A stretch of DNA of 64,000 bases from Orientallactaga sibirica (taxonomy: Eukaryota > Chordata > Mammalia > Rodentia > Dipodidae): the NCBI GenBank assembly GCA_036365145.1, contig JAEOAD010000024.1:8455001-8519000 (forward strand). The letters run 5' to 3'. Shown one piece after another: positions 24,385-34,859 of this stretch (its first letter is position 1; each line of letters opens with the position of its first letter). The notes under the pieces were generated by a model that saw nothing but the letters and a program-made list of their open reading frames with translations, was not told the origin of the DNA and made no database searches. Both the position numbers and the translations under genes were made by a program.

Positions 24385-25427
24385 CACTTGAAGAAAGCTA
24401 ATAGTGAAGGAGAAACAAGAAATCAAGGAGATGCCACCTTGCCTGTCCTGAGAGTCCTGGAACCCGTGTCTGATCCAGTCTCACCCAAGATGGTTTCAAT
24501 CAACACTGCTCAGCAGCATTTTCCTTCTTCTTCCTCAGCTCACCACACCTGGGTGCACTGCCCTCTCAGCGTCAGCCCATTGAGTCCACACAACCCCTGA
24601 TTTTTCCCACATACACCTGAGTCTGATGGCAAGGCTCATCCTAATGGGATGTCTGACCTACATACATTGACCTACAACTTGGTAATATTCTCTCTCACAC
24701 ACACACACACACACACTCATTCTCCTGGCACTTGACTCTCCTGCTTTTTGCTTTGGTAAGCACTTTCCTATCCCAAGCCTGAATGGGAAAGGGAGGTGTT
24801 TTTTTTTTTTTTTTGTTTTGTTTTGTTTTTGTTTTTTTTTTTTTTTTTTTTTTTTGTTTTGTTTTGTTTTGTTTTGTTTTGTTTTTCCTGTATGTTTTTG
24901 TCTTGTTTTTAGGTGCATTCTCATTTGGTTACATGTATAGTCTCTCTCATTTTTTTTTCTTTCTCTGTCCTGTGGTTTTGCCTTCATACCAATGTGTGTA
25001 TCTGTCTTTCCCCCTTCCCAACCAGCCTTTCTGGGATGGGTTTGATCCTTGCTTCTGCCTGGGAATTTTCTGTTTGTTTCCTACATGTATTTTGTTTATG
25101 GATGCTTTTTTCATGTATGATTTCTCTTGAAGTGCTGGTCCCTTCATCAAGACAATTGATAAAAACCTTAAAATTTCTGAAGGATATTATCAAATTTAAA
25201 ATTATATACCCAAATGAGATAGGATAGGAGAATATGCTTAAGTATAAAAACAAAATCATACTAAACTAAACTTGTACATAGTTTTTTTGTTGTCACATGA
25301 AAAATATTACTGGAAAATGGAATGGATATTTACCATCTGGCATCTCCCCATATTGGTTTTGCAAGTACAGGGTACTCTTCTCTTTCAGAATCCCTTTTAT
25401 ATTATTTTTTTAAAAAACACATTTTTT
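24383..25427. other. Unassigned sequence with simple repeats
   Basis: Contains (CA)n at 24696-24716 and a long T/GTTTT tract at 24799-24886. TGACCT occurs twice about 15 bp apart near 24654-24673. No gene recognised; open frames over the T-tract encode only Phe/Val or Lys runs. Confidence 0.5.
24799..24886. repeat. Poly-T / (GTTTT)n tract
   Basis: 88 bp composed of T runs and repeated GTTTT units. It could be the tail of a reverse-oriented retroposon whose body is not recognised. Confidence 0.9.
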
Positions 25428-25429
25428 AA

Positions 25430-25628
25430 GATGGAGAGATTGCTTGGTAATTAGGGCACTTGCCTGCAAGGCCTAAGGACTGGAGTTCAATTCTCCTGTA
25501 ACCACATGGAGGCAGATGCACAAAGGGGTAGATGCATCTAGAGTGTGTTTTCAGTGGCTGGAGGCCCTGGCATTCTTTCTGTCTGTCTCTCTTCTATCTC
25601 TCTATGCTTGCAAATAAATAAATAAAAT
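25430..25628 (+). mobile_element. tRNA-like SINE
   Basis: GATGGAGAGATTGCTTGG head, CT-rich body at 25575-25610 and AAATAAATAAATAAAA tail. Confidence 0.92.
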
Positions 25629-25639
25629 ATTTTCAAATA

Positions 25640-25712
25640 ATTTTAAAATATGTTTATTCATTTATAAGGAGAGAGAGAGAGAGAGACCAAGCTCCTATCA
25701 CTGCAACTGAAC
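25640..25712 (-). mobile_element. tRNA-like SINE fragment, 3' part only
   Basis: TTTATTCATTTATAAG tail, (GA)n and ATCACTGCAACTGAACTC; the head is missing. Confidence 0.75.
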
Positions 25713-26844
25713 TCATTTAAAATATTGAAAAAATTGGTGACATAAATAATAGAAAGATATTTCAAGCTTTTCTGTGAGGACATTTCCAAAGTAGATTTCC
25801 AGTTGCAGAATGGATGAGTCTGTGCTAGGTTACACCAATGATCTTGCTTCTCTGTCAACTGATAATGTGATAAATCAATTAGGTGTAGTTTCTCTTAATG
25901 GCCCTGTAAGAGAGATGATTAATTAAGATTTGTGGGTTACAATGAGATGAGATGGTAGAAGGAGAAAGTGGAAAGGGCATTTTCAATGGTGGAGATGTAG
26001 AATGTAAGCTAAGAAAGTCTTTTTTGATTGGTATTTAGATTAGAAGTTGAAAACATGTAGGAAGGCATGTGTATAAGAGAAACCTGGGAAGATAAGAACT
26101 CACCTAAAATCAATTCTGTTAGACAGAGCTGAGATTTTCAGGACAAACCTAGGTCTCATCAGCTTAATATAGAACCCAGATAAGTAAGTCTGTGTCCAAC
26201 TGTTAAAATTCAAGAGTTCTCAGCTGTTTTCATGCTCTTGAAGGTGCTCCAGAATTTGCAGGTGGGAACTTAGGTTTACGGGCAAACACCTATGCAGTTT
26301 GTTTCTATATAGTTCAAGTAAAGTCAGATTTGTTACCTTGGCATGCTATAGCATTCACATTAAATTTTTCTATGCCCTGGATAACAGCAAAAGGTCATTT
26401 TAAGGCAGGGCAGAAAAGTGTTAGGCATTAGTAATCCTAGTTAAGTCTGATTATGGCTTCTCCATTGGAGGCATGGTTGATTGTGCTAGGATTGTCAGTA
26501 GACCCACATGTAGAGATATGGAGAGGTATCTCTTATCACCCCCTCCAGATTGGGTCCAAGCTACTATGCCAGGCCCGTGTACATGCCAGTCACATGCCAG
26601 ATGCCAGCCTCTACATAGAACATATGCTGGACTCATGTTGTGGACTAAGACTCCTTTAAAGCCCTAGTGTACAAAAAGCTCTCAATCTTGCTTATTCCAC
26701 TATTTAAATAAGTTATTATTGTAAGAGACTAAACTTTTTTCTATCTCCTCAACAAATGCCTCTGTGTTAAACCTGCCAAGATGCTTAATTCTCTGTTTTG
26801 CTCTTTATTCTACAATTGGTATATTGTCATGTACTGCTTACCAG
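25713..26844. other. Unique sequence
   Basis: No repeat or gene recognised. Open frames near 26451-26667 overlap on both strands and have no family resemblance. Confidence 0.5.
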
Positions 26845-26845
26845 C

Positions 26846-27050
26846 TGGAAGGAATTGCTTAGTGGTTAAAGCACTTGCCTGCAAAGCCAAAGGACCCAGG
26901 TTCAATTCCCCAGGACCCATGTTAGCCAGATGCACAAGGGGAACATGTGTGTAGAGTTTGTTTGTCATTGCTGGAAGCCCTGTAGCGCCCATTCTCTCCT
27001 CTCTCTCTCTCCCCCCCTCTTTCTCTATCAAATAAATAAATAAATAAAAA
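26846..27050 (+). mobile_element. tRNA-like SINE, full length
   Basis: Head AGCTGGAAGGAATTGCTTAG, GACCCAGGTTCAATTCCCCA (B-box region) and tail AAATAAATAAATAAATAAAA. Confidence 0.95.
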
Positions 27051-27059
27051 TAATTTAAA

Positions 27060-27612
27060 CAAAAGATGTTACTGGCTGGCTGTGAGTTCACTTCTCTCAG
27101 ACTGAATCTTTACCAGTCAGAAAGATAAAATAGGTAAACTGAATATTAAAGTACTCATTCAGGTTACATACTCTCTAAAATATATGACAACCATTAGAAG
27201 TATCTAGGGCTGCTTACAAATAGGCAATTAGAACTAGTTATGTGACAACATGTTATTCAGGTAATAAATTTATGTCACCATACATCAAAAATGTCCAAGT
27301 TAAACTTTCAGCTCATTAATTTTGTTCATGTTAACAGTTATACAACTGTCTTTAAACTACTCTATCACATTAGCTATGTGCATTTGTCTAACTACTAGGG
27401 AGACTTAGTCTCAAGGTTAAATCATCACTGCACTTTACCTATTATTAGTACTTAATAATGTTATCACTTGTGGGAGTACTAGAACTTTGAAGATAGTTCC
27501 TATCTTGGTCATTCTAAACCTATCAAATGATCATCACTAGATTTAAATCTAATTTCAGTTATTGTGACTTTTGTCTTCCTGTTAGGTTCAAAAATGTTGA
27601 TATAACCTGCCT
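27060..27612. other. Unique AT-rich sequence
   Basis: Nothing recognised. Confidence 0.5.
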
Positions 27613-27626
27613 AAGCTTCATGTAGT

Positions 27627-27835
27627 TTTATTAAAAATATTTTATTTTTATTTATTTATTAGAAAGAGAGGGAAATTGAAAGGAAGAAAATGGGCACACC
27701 GTCTAGTCACTAAACATAAACTCCAGACGCATGTACCACCATGTCCATTGGGCTTATGTGGGTACTGGGAAATCAAACCTGGGTCTATGGGCTTCACAGG
27801 CAAATGCCTTAACTGCTAAGCCATCTCACCAGCCC
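27627..27835 (-). mobile_element. tRNA-like SINE, full length
   Basis: TTATTTATTTATTAG tail through GCTAAGCCATCTCACCAGCC. Imperfect target duplication AGCTTCATGTAGTTTT (27614) and AGCTTCATCTATTTTT (27836). Confidence 0.94.
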
Positions 27836-28325
27836 AGCTTCATCTATTTTTAGCTGTCATGGACAAGAAAATAAAATTACTTTATATTAATTCAGATATC
27901 TCTAATATACATAAGATTATGTGTATACTTTTCATTCAGGATTAGACAAAAACATCACTTATACAGCTGATGTTCTCTTTCCAAATACATCTGCAGACAG
28001 TGATATCAAAACTAGACTACTTTAGTTCAACCAGGTTCTGCTCTATTCTTAAGCTACACATAGCTAAACAGTTTTAATCAAGATTTTATCCGTTGTCACA
28101 GTTCTGATATCACAAATTTATTATTTATAAGTAACTCTCAAACTATATTCACCCAGCCAGGATACAGCCTCATGCTCTCAGTGGCCCCATCTAAGAAAAG
28201 CGACTTCACATGCTATTGTTCCTGAGATCCACAAATGCTTTCAGCCATTCCTGGGTAACGGAAAACAAAATTAATTGATTAGTAATCTCATTTCTCATGA
28301 TCCCTCATTTTTTTTTTTTTTCAGT

Positions 28326-28478
28326 ATGGGTAACAAACCATCAACCACATACACACCACCAAAATACATCTCAAAAAATTGGGACTTCTTTGACCCATGG
28401 AAACTTAAAATAATTCTTCTGTTGCACTGTCTGGCTGACCTACAAACTAGAAGAAGATGGGGAATGAAGGCATCCTGA
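28326..28478 (+). pseudogene. ERV gag 5' remnant (matrix region)
   Basis: The ATG at 28326 opens 50 codons beginning MGNKPST, the Met-Gly start expected for a myristoylated gag, then a KNWDFFDPWKLK block typical of class I ERV matrix starts. A frameshift after that block leads to a stop at 28476. Further gag-like fragments in other frames extend to about 28660. Matrix normally directs gag to the membrane; here it is a relic. Confidence 0.72.
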
Positions 28479-28756
28479 GGGAATTATTAACTATAATACT
28501 ATTTCACAACTAGAGCAATACTATTGTGAAAATGAAAAACAATGGTCAGAGAATTCTTTTGCATGAATATTCTTTGTACTAAGAGAAAAATCAAAACTCT
28601 CAGACCTGTAAAGTAGACCCCCGCCTGTTTACAGCTATGAGTGAAAGGGGGCTACACAAACCCACTCCAAGCCCCTTGAATATTCTAAAGTGCTCCAACA
28701 GAACATACCAACCTTTCTCCTGAATCTCCAACTGGAAAACTAATAATTAAAAGTCA

Positions 28757-28876
28757 ATTTATTTTATTTTATTTATTTGTCCACAAGCAGAAAGAAGAGA
28801 GACAGAAAGATAGAATGGGTGTGCCAGGGTACCCAGCCACTGCACAAGACCTCCAGATGCATGCACTACTTTTTGT
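28757..28876 (-). mobile_element. tRNA-like SINE fragment inside ERV gag
   Basis: TTATTTTATTTATTTG tail, GAAGAGAGACAGAAAGATAG body and CCAGCCACTGCACAAGACC; it breaks off after CATGCACTACTTTTTGT, so the head third is missing. Confidence 0.85.
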
Positions 28877-29113
28877 ATCAGTAAAAGCTGATTTTTAACT
28901 CAGTCAACTCCAGCTATAAAAAAAGAAAAATAAATTAAAATAAAACCTGCCATCAATGGTGGTAGGTAGAGCCTGAAAGTACTTCAAATAGTCTAATCAA
29001 GGCAGCTGCCATAGTCTTTTATAATACGATTTAGAGACTGATCAGATAAGGAAAAAGACTCTGGTTCTAGAATGGATTTAAAAGAAAGCCAAACTTGAAG
29101 GAGGGCTTCTGAG

Positions 29114-29162
29114 ACCTGTTACCAGTATTGACAGCCAAGACACATCAAAAAAAGATTGTCCC
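29114..29162 (+). pseudogene. Decayed nucleocapsid zinc-knuckle remnant
   Basis: Translation starts CYQ and retains QPRH and a later cysteine, in the spacing of a retroviral CCHC knuckle. The second cysteine position is tyrosine, a stop follows it, and one extra A in the A-run shifts the last part. It sits between gag and pol remnants as expected. Confidence 0.6.
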
Positions 29163-29609
29163 TGAAGGGGACTTTCACCTGAGCCAGGTCCTTCTTGCCA
29201 AGGAGACCAGTAGAGGGCCAACTGTCACTGAAGACAGAACTCCAAGGCTAAAGGCCACTCCAGATGGCCTGAAGGGGCTAAGGGCTTCTCCCTCCATTTC
29301 CCACAACTCAGCCTTTCATCACATTCTAGGAGCCATGGGTAATTATATAAAGGGAGAGCCCTTTAATACCCTAGCCAGTAGAGCCTCAATATCAGTCTTA
29401 ATCTCTAAGCTCTCTTCCCAAACAGTGACAGTGGTATGTATCCCTAGATAGACTTCTCAGTTCTAACAGGGGAGAATTCTTTTTTTCCCATGCCTTCTGG
29501 AATATGCCAAAATCTACCTCTCTGCTATTAGGGTGAGATCTCATAGCTAAATTGGGAACTTTATTCTTATGGCTCCGGGTCAGCATTATGTGTACCTCTA
29601 ATGGAAGTA
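29163..29609 (+). pseudogene. ERV gag-pol junction and protease region, unrecognisable in detail
   Basis: An open frame covers 29128-29451, but no protease active-site motif was seen. Assigned by position between nucleocapsid and RT. Confidence 0.35.
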
Positions 29610-30340
29610 AACATTAATCCTGGGCCCCTGAAGGTAAAATTGGTTGACCCAAGAAAGCCAAGTCTACAGATTCACCTTAAAGACTCTACTTCCTTTCCCC
29701 ATAAGAGACAATGCCCATTCTGACCAGAGGCCCCAAAGGGCCTACTCCCAATAATAAACAATTGAAAATTTCCAGGCCTGTGAGTTCCTTGTAACAACTC
29801 ATATACTACTCCCATAATGGGAGTTCAGAAACCAAAAGGAGAATGGAAATTAGTTCACAACCTCTGTATGGTCATGAGGCTATAATTCCCATTCATCCTG
29901 TGGTACCCATCCTATATACATTGCTAGTCCAGATTCCAGGAGGAAGAGGCTGATAAACCATTCTGGACTTCAAAGATGCCCCTTTTTTTCATTCCCTTAT
30001 AGATAATCTCACAATATTTATTTGCCTTTGAAGACTCCCTAGGTCAATTTATCCAGTGAATTTGGACTGTATTGACATAAGGGTTTAGAGATAATCCCCA
30101 TTTATTTGGTCAAGCCTTATCACAAGACCTTGCTCACTTTGCTTATTACAGTTCTACAGTATGTAGATGAAATCCTTCTCTGTTCCCCAACAGAACAGAG
30201 CTCACAAAATGGAAGTCAGACCCTCCTTATCTTCCTTGCTGACAGAGGATGCAAGATTTCTAAACCAAAAGCTCAACTCGGTGAGCCTTCTGTCAACTAC
30301 GTAGGCTTGCTCTTAGCTGAAGAAATTAGAAAATGAGCAT
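29610..30340 (+). pseudogene. ERV reverse transcriptase remnant
   Basis: RT copies viral RNA into DNA. Fragments in shifting frames give the N-terminal fingers block (29700-29760), the NNSYTTPIMGVQKP stretch (about 29790-29840) and the ILDFKDAPFF block near 29960 (catalytic Asp retained). The active-site box reads YVDE at about 30158-30169, where the family normally has two aspartates, followed by a YVGLLL block near 30300. Multiple stops and frameshifts; dead. Confidence 0.85.
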
Positions 30341-30560
30341 GACTGGATTTTGTCAGCTACAGATACCTCCTTATGGAGAGATTGCCAGACCCTTGTACCA
30401 ATTATTAATAATAATAATAATAACAAAGCTCAGGAAGCCAGTTTCCTAGCATTATGCAGGAGAAGATTGGGAATTAGACTTCACACATATATCCAGATTT
30501 AAAAAAAAAAAAAAAACAAACAAACAACAACAACAACAAAAAACTCAGTTCCTCCTAGTG
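30341..30560 (+). pseudogene. RT connection joined to integrase across an RNase H deletion
   Basis: After the thumb/connection text (GEIARPLY at about 30377-30400) comes a (TAA)n tract at 30404-30423. Directly after it, text typical of the integrase core entry appears at about 30450-30485. The roughly 150 or more codons of RNase H normally between them are absent. Confidence 0.65.
30501..30545. repeat. Poly-A / (CAA)n tract
   Basis: A16 followed by CAAAC and CAA units, interrupting the integrase remnant. Confidence 0.95.
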
Positions 30561-31135
30561 GGGTCTACACTTTCATCAGCTGGGTAGAAGCCTTCCCCTG
30601 TGGGAAAGAAAAGGCATCAGAAGGAATAAAAACCTTCCTTACAGAGATCATTCTCAGATTTGGACTCCCCAAAACCTTGCAAAGTGATAATGACCCCTTT
30701 TCAAGGCAGCCATTATTCAGGGGGTATCAAATACATTAGGACTAGATTATAATCTTCATTGTGATGTCACAATCCTTAGGAAAGGAATTAAAGACCATGA
30801 CATTCTTAAAACACACCATAACAAACTGTCCCAGGAAACCCACCTCCCATGGGTGACTGAACTACTTACTGCTATAACAAGAATAAGAAACACTCCTTAT
30901 AAAACAAATTTAAGTCCTTTAGACATGTTATATGGGAGGCCTTTTCTCCCCAAGGATTATTTTAGTAAACTCAGAAACTTCAGACCTTATAAACCATATG
31001 ATTTAATTGGCCAAATTTCACAATACTATAAATGCAGTTTCTGGGGCATACAGACAGAAACTCTCCTTTTCAAACTAGGAGAAACAAAACTTTTAAAATC
31101 ACTCCCCTGTTGTACCCCTTCCAATTCTCTCTAAT
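30560..31135 (+). pseudogene. ERV integrase remnant
   Basis: Integrase inserts proviral DNA. Seen: the SWVEAFPCGKEKA block (about 30578-30616), LTEIIPRFGLPKTLQSDN-like text (about 30636-30690) containing a catalytic aspartate, and a 93-codon open stretch at 30853-31134. That stretch has the RIRNTPYKTNLSPLDMLYGRP block near the C-terminus of the core. One frameshift and several stops lie between. Downstream text to about 31180 resembles the C-terminal domain. Confidence 0.82.
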
Positions 31136-31179
31136 CTGACTCCTGTTAAAGTCTGGACAGGATACATGTATACATCATT

Positions 31180-31620
31180 CCAGAGTCAATACATGTTTTC
31201 CACACCTGGATTAAACTTTGTCTGATGACCCAGACCGCCCCCCACCACCAAGAGATTTCTTATATATCAAAACTCATAGAAGACCTGAAATTCCTTTTCA
31301 AACAAACAAATAAGTCTCCCAATAGACCTTGATCCTGACCTTTGTCAAGCTTTCACTTAAATTTCTTGTTCCAATGGGACAAAACCGTTTCCTATTTTCC
31401 TGCTGTCTTGAATGTTATAATGTGTTTGGAGTTCCCAAATGTTTTCTCAGGGACAAAAACAAAGACCTACATACACATGGCGATCAGACATCAGACTGGT
31501 TCACAGCTTTCTCTCTTGGGCTTCTAGGTAGCACCTCCCCCACCCCGAGAAATCTTACCGCTGCACCCGGTGACCCCATTGAGCTTGATGAAGTTGGAGG
31601 GATGTGAAATTACAGTTTCT
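31180..31620 (+). pseudogene. Possible ERV env remnant
   Basis: Lies where env should begin. Frames contain a DLDPDLCQ-like stretch near 31328 and a 92-codon open frame to 31607. I cannot identify a fusion peptide or transmembrane domain, so the assignment is by position. Confidence 0.3.
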
Positions 31621-33570
31621 TCTCAGGCTGGCAGAATGCAGATGACTCAGGAGAAAGCTAGCTTCCTTTAGGCAGTTTAGGTTAGGTGCAGAAGCCCAAA
31701 GAGAGAAGGAGAAGGTGCCACTTGGGCCTGGAAGAAATGGAATTTTTTGGAACATACGTCTGATCTTGATTCATCTATAATAGCGGCAGTGCCTCCTGCT
31801 GCCCACAGTCTAACACACTACCTGGATGGGCTGCCCTTCACTCCCTACGTGGGCTGGTCTTGGAACTTGTCCTTTTAATCTACAGACCAATCTGGTCTTC
31901 CTTTACCGTACTTGAATCTCAGGAAGGAATGCACTTTCAGTCTACCATAAAAGCTTACTCTCTGTCTCTTCTCACACTGCCCTGTGATCTGGATACAAGT
32001 GAGTCTGGTTCCCCCTGTCCCATCCCCAGCATGGCTGGGGGGGCAGGGGAGAGCAGAGCACCTTTCCTTGGCCTGGATAATTTTCTGTTTGTCTCTTTTT
32101 TATGCTTTCAGCTAACTTCTTACTTTAATTACATGTATGATTTTCCTCTGGTCTTGGGATGTACCACATGTGCATTTACCTTATACACTAGGTCTACCAC
32201 ATGGGTGCTTTCACTAAGCTCTGGGCCAACTACCTACGTATTTTCTCTAAACTCAGGATGTAACACTCTTTACTGCTCATTCCTCATCTGAATTTCTTGG
32301 TCTCTGCTTTATTATTTTCTCACTGCTATTCTTTCTTTAGTCACTTGCCCTCTTAATTTTCTTCCATGGGGAAGGTCAGAGTGGATCTTGGGTGTGTTTC
32401 TTGTAAATCTTGCTACACAAGCACTTAGATTCCATTTTCCATGTGCTTATAGCTCTACTCCAGTCTTACCCTAAAATCCTCAATTTCTCTTAAATGAGGC
32501 TCATGAACTATGCTGTGCTTTCCACATGAGTGTGAATTTCCTACTTTTCATGTGCTTATGAATCTACTTTAGCCTCCTTCCTAGATCACACATTCCTTTT
32601 AATAAACCACACAATTTGGATTTCTTCCTAAATAAGCTCAATAATTCATAATGTATTCTTTAGTTTTTTATCAACCTTTTGTCAAAAATAGGACAAGACT
32701 CAAAATTGGGGGACCCCTCCTGAACCCCAAAATCCTGCATCAACACCAGGCTTATCATTCTTATGTTGTCTAAATTTCAAATTGTCCAAAGCTTTTGGAG
32801 CTCATTGTCATTTAGTGACAAATATAGGAGAAGATGGCAGGTCCACCCGGCACTCGCTTGGTGTCAGCTTCCATGATGCTGCTGGTAGACTGGGTGTACA
32901 TGGAACAATAGAAATTCAGCAGCTCCATCATAGGCTCGTTTTATTTTTCATATTTGCCTTACTTATCATGTTGGTTTCCGCCTTCATTTTTGAATCATGG
33001 TCACAATGTTCTTTCTTCCCACTACTTGCTAATTTCCCCAATTATGTACAAGAAAAGTACAAGGAATAAAGAGGTCAGATGCAGAAAATCAATGGAGTCA
33101 TTTTATTTGTATTTCTTCAAGAAACAAAAAATACGTATTCTTTGATATTTCTCTCTAATAGCAGAGTTTCACTCCGGCTTACCAGACACAACTGTGTTTC
33201 TTAGTCACCCATAGCTGTCAGGAAGCTGAGAATTGAATACTGAAACTGATTTTCTCTCTCCTGAGGCTTCATATTAGAGCCTGGCAAGGGAACTTGGAGC
33301 TGGGAAAGGGTGTTAAGCAAGCCAGTCATACAATTTGTAACACCAACCAAATTAAATTTACTAACCTAAAAAGACAATTTCAAGAACATGTATACTTGTT
33401 GAAAACACTGAAAAAAAAAAAATCTACCTTTTGTAGATTCTTCCTTGAGACAATTACTTGAAGTTGTATATGCACACACAGTGATTTTAATCAAGAAATT
33501 CTGTGATTAAATAAACTACATTCATCTCAAAATTAAAAAAAACCTAAAGATAATAATAAATACCTATTAT
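31621..33570. other. Unassigned sequence, possibly ERV 3' flank
   Basis: Holds a 143-codon plus-strand open frame (31860-32291) with no family resemblance and a repeated CCACATG context (32160-32205). An AGGACAAGACTCAAAATTGG stretch lies near 32690. A short ATG frame starts at 32834 (25 codons), overlapped by another frame at 32782-33069 with a hydrophobic segment. None is recognised as a gene. No LTR ends found. Confidence 0.4.
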
Positions 33571-33572
33571 AT

Positions 33573-33898
33573 TTTAGATGTAAAATGTCCTCCACCGTAT
33601 GCCTTGTCTGGATACTTGGTTCCAAACTGGTGGCACTGCTTTGTGAGGCTGTGCAATGTTTAGGAGGTAGAGGTGAACTGGCAGAAAGAAGTGGCACTCC
33701 CCTGGGCTGCCTTGAGTTTACTATCCTCACCCCTGTGCTTTCTCTGCTTCCAGTTCCACTAAGATATGGGGAGGGGAGCAGGCCCAGAAATAGCTAAAAA
33801 TCTTCCTGACGTTATCACTCTGGGGAAATTGTGGGCTAAAGTAAAAATAAATGCTTACCTAAGTTGTTTCTTGTCAGATATTTGGTGAAAGTAACAGA
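33573..33898 (+). mobile_element. Old LTR-like repeat, copy 1
   Basis: Starts near TGTAAAATGTCCTCCACC and ends near GTGAAAGTAACA. The layout (TCCTCCAC, GATACTTGGTTCC, AGGAGGTAG, GTTGTTTCTTGTCAG) matches a widespread rodent LTR-like repeat related to MaLRs. A relative lies at 34165-34415. Confidence 0.5.
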
Positions 33899-33963
33899 GA
33901 AGAAGAAGAAGAAAAAGAAGAAGAGGAGGAGGAGGAGGAGGAGGAAGGGGAAGAGAAGAAAAA
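33899..33963. repeat. (GAA)n/(GGA)n polypurine tract
   Basis: 65 bp of uninterrupted purines shifting from GAA to GGA units, directly at the 3' edge of the LTR-like repeat. Confidence 0.95.
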
Positions 33964-34164
33964 ACTAGTACTGAGCTGAACAGCTGAACATTAACTAAGA
34001 ACCAGGCAGTGACATTAAAGATCACTGCCTCAGATATATCGTTCTGTAATTCATGGAAATCTCTAATGTCATGAATTAAATTTTTCCTATAAGTAGGATG
34101 AGAAAATAATTTAACAATTTTACAACAATAAAAGATATTTTAAATAAACTCAATTATCTGTTGT

Positions 34165-34415
34165 CTGTAAATGTCCTCCACTGGCTCATTGTTTAAATAG
34201 TCAATCTCCAGCTAGTGACATTGTGTAGAAAGACAAAGGAATCTTCAGGAGGGAGAATCTTGCTGGAAGAGATGGATCACTGGGGGATGGCCTTGAGGTT
34301 TTGTAGATCAATCCCATTCCTCCTCTGATTCCTGACTTGGTGCACTATGATCAGTAGCCTTCTGCTTTTGCCTGCATTCCCTGCTCTTAACTGCTCAGCC
34401 AACTCCCCCCCCCCC
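34165..34415 (+). mobile_element. Old LTR-like repeat, copy 2 (truncated)
   Basis: Starts TGTAAATGTCCTCCACTGGC like copy 1, with GATCACTGGGGGATGGCCTTG in the middle, and ends in a C-run near 34407-34416. Confidence 0.5.
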
Positions 34416-34639
34416 GAGATAAGTAGAATTTTAATATTTTGATTTCTTAATATGCTAATATTTTATTGACAAATATAAAATGATCTGAAAACAAATAGTA
34501 ATTACTGGTGAACCATAACAAAAAAAAATCTCTTAAATATTTCACCACTGGCAATTACTCTCATTCTTCAATCTTATAATTTATTAATTCTAGGAAGATA
34601 GAAATCTAAATCACAAGTATTTTGTAAGAAATAAATATG

Positions 34640-34838
34640 CTGGACTGGAAAGATCACTTAGCAGTTAAGGTGTCTTGCCTGCAAAGCCTAAGGACACAGG
34701 TTTGATTCTCCGTGACCCATGAAAGCCAGATGCACATGGTGGTACATGTGTCTGAAGTTCGTTTACAGTGGCTAGAGGCCCTGGGGCACCCAATCCTCCC
34801 CCTCTGTTTCTAATAAATAAGTGAATAAATCAGAAAAA
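34640..34838 (+). mobile_element. tRNA-like SINE, full length
   Basis: Head GGACTGGAAAGATCACTTAG, tail AATAAATAAGTGAATAAATC. Short flanking repeat AAATATGCTG at about 34630 and 34855. Confidence 0.92.
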
Positions 34839-34859
34839 AATAAAAATGAAAGAAATATG

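Larger units (their letters stand above)
23015..24385 (+). mobile_element. L1 3'-end fragment E with two (CA)n expansions
   Basis: Starts in a G-rich block (23022-23060) equivalent to the tract in fragment B, then follows the same 3' UTR order: CTGTAACTCCCGGTAGCAG, GCTGAAGACACCATATAC, ACCTGAGGAGATAAATTACC and so on. (CA)n tracts at 24135-24181 and 24353-24382 interrupt it. It lies head to head with fragment D. Confidence 0.8.
28290..31560 (+). mobile_element. Degenerate class I (gammaretrovirus-like) endogenous retrovirus
   Basis: Plus-strand remnants in proviral order: gag start (28326), nucleocapsid (29114), RT (29610-30340), integrase (30440-31130), then possible env. Every gene is interrupted by stops and frameshifts, a SINE fragment lies in gag, and the RNase H region is absent. 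No LTR or primer binding site could be located on either side, so the ends are approximate. The gag start and RT blocks resemble class I ERVs more than ERVL or ERVK (established family features). Non-functional. Confidence 0.8.

Noticed and set aside
24106..24600. 164-codon plus-strand open frame, the longest in the window
   Set aside because: Much of it is Thr-His from two (CA)n tracts inside an L1 3' UTR; no family resemblance.
31860..32291. 143-codon plus-strand frame downstream of the ERV
   Set aside because: No env or other domain was seen, composition is like the flanks, and there is no conserved motif; kept only as unassigned sequence.
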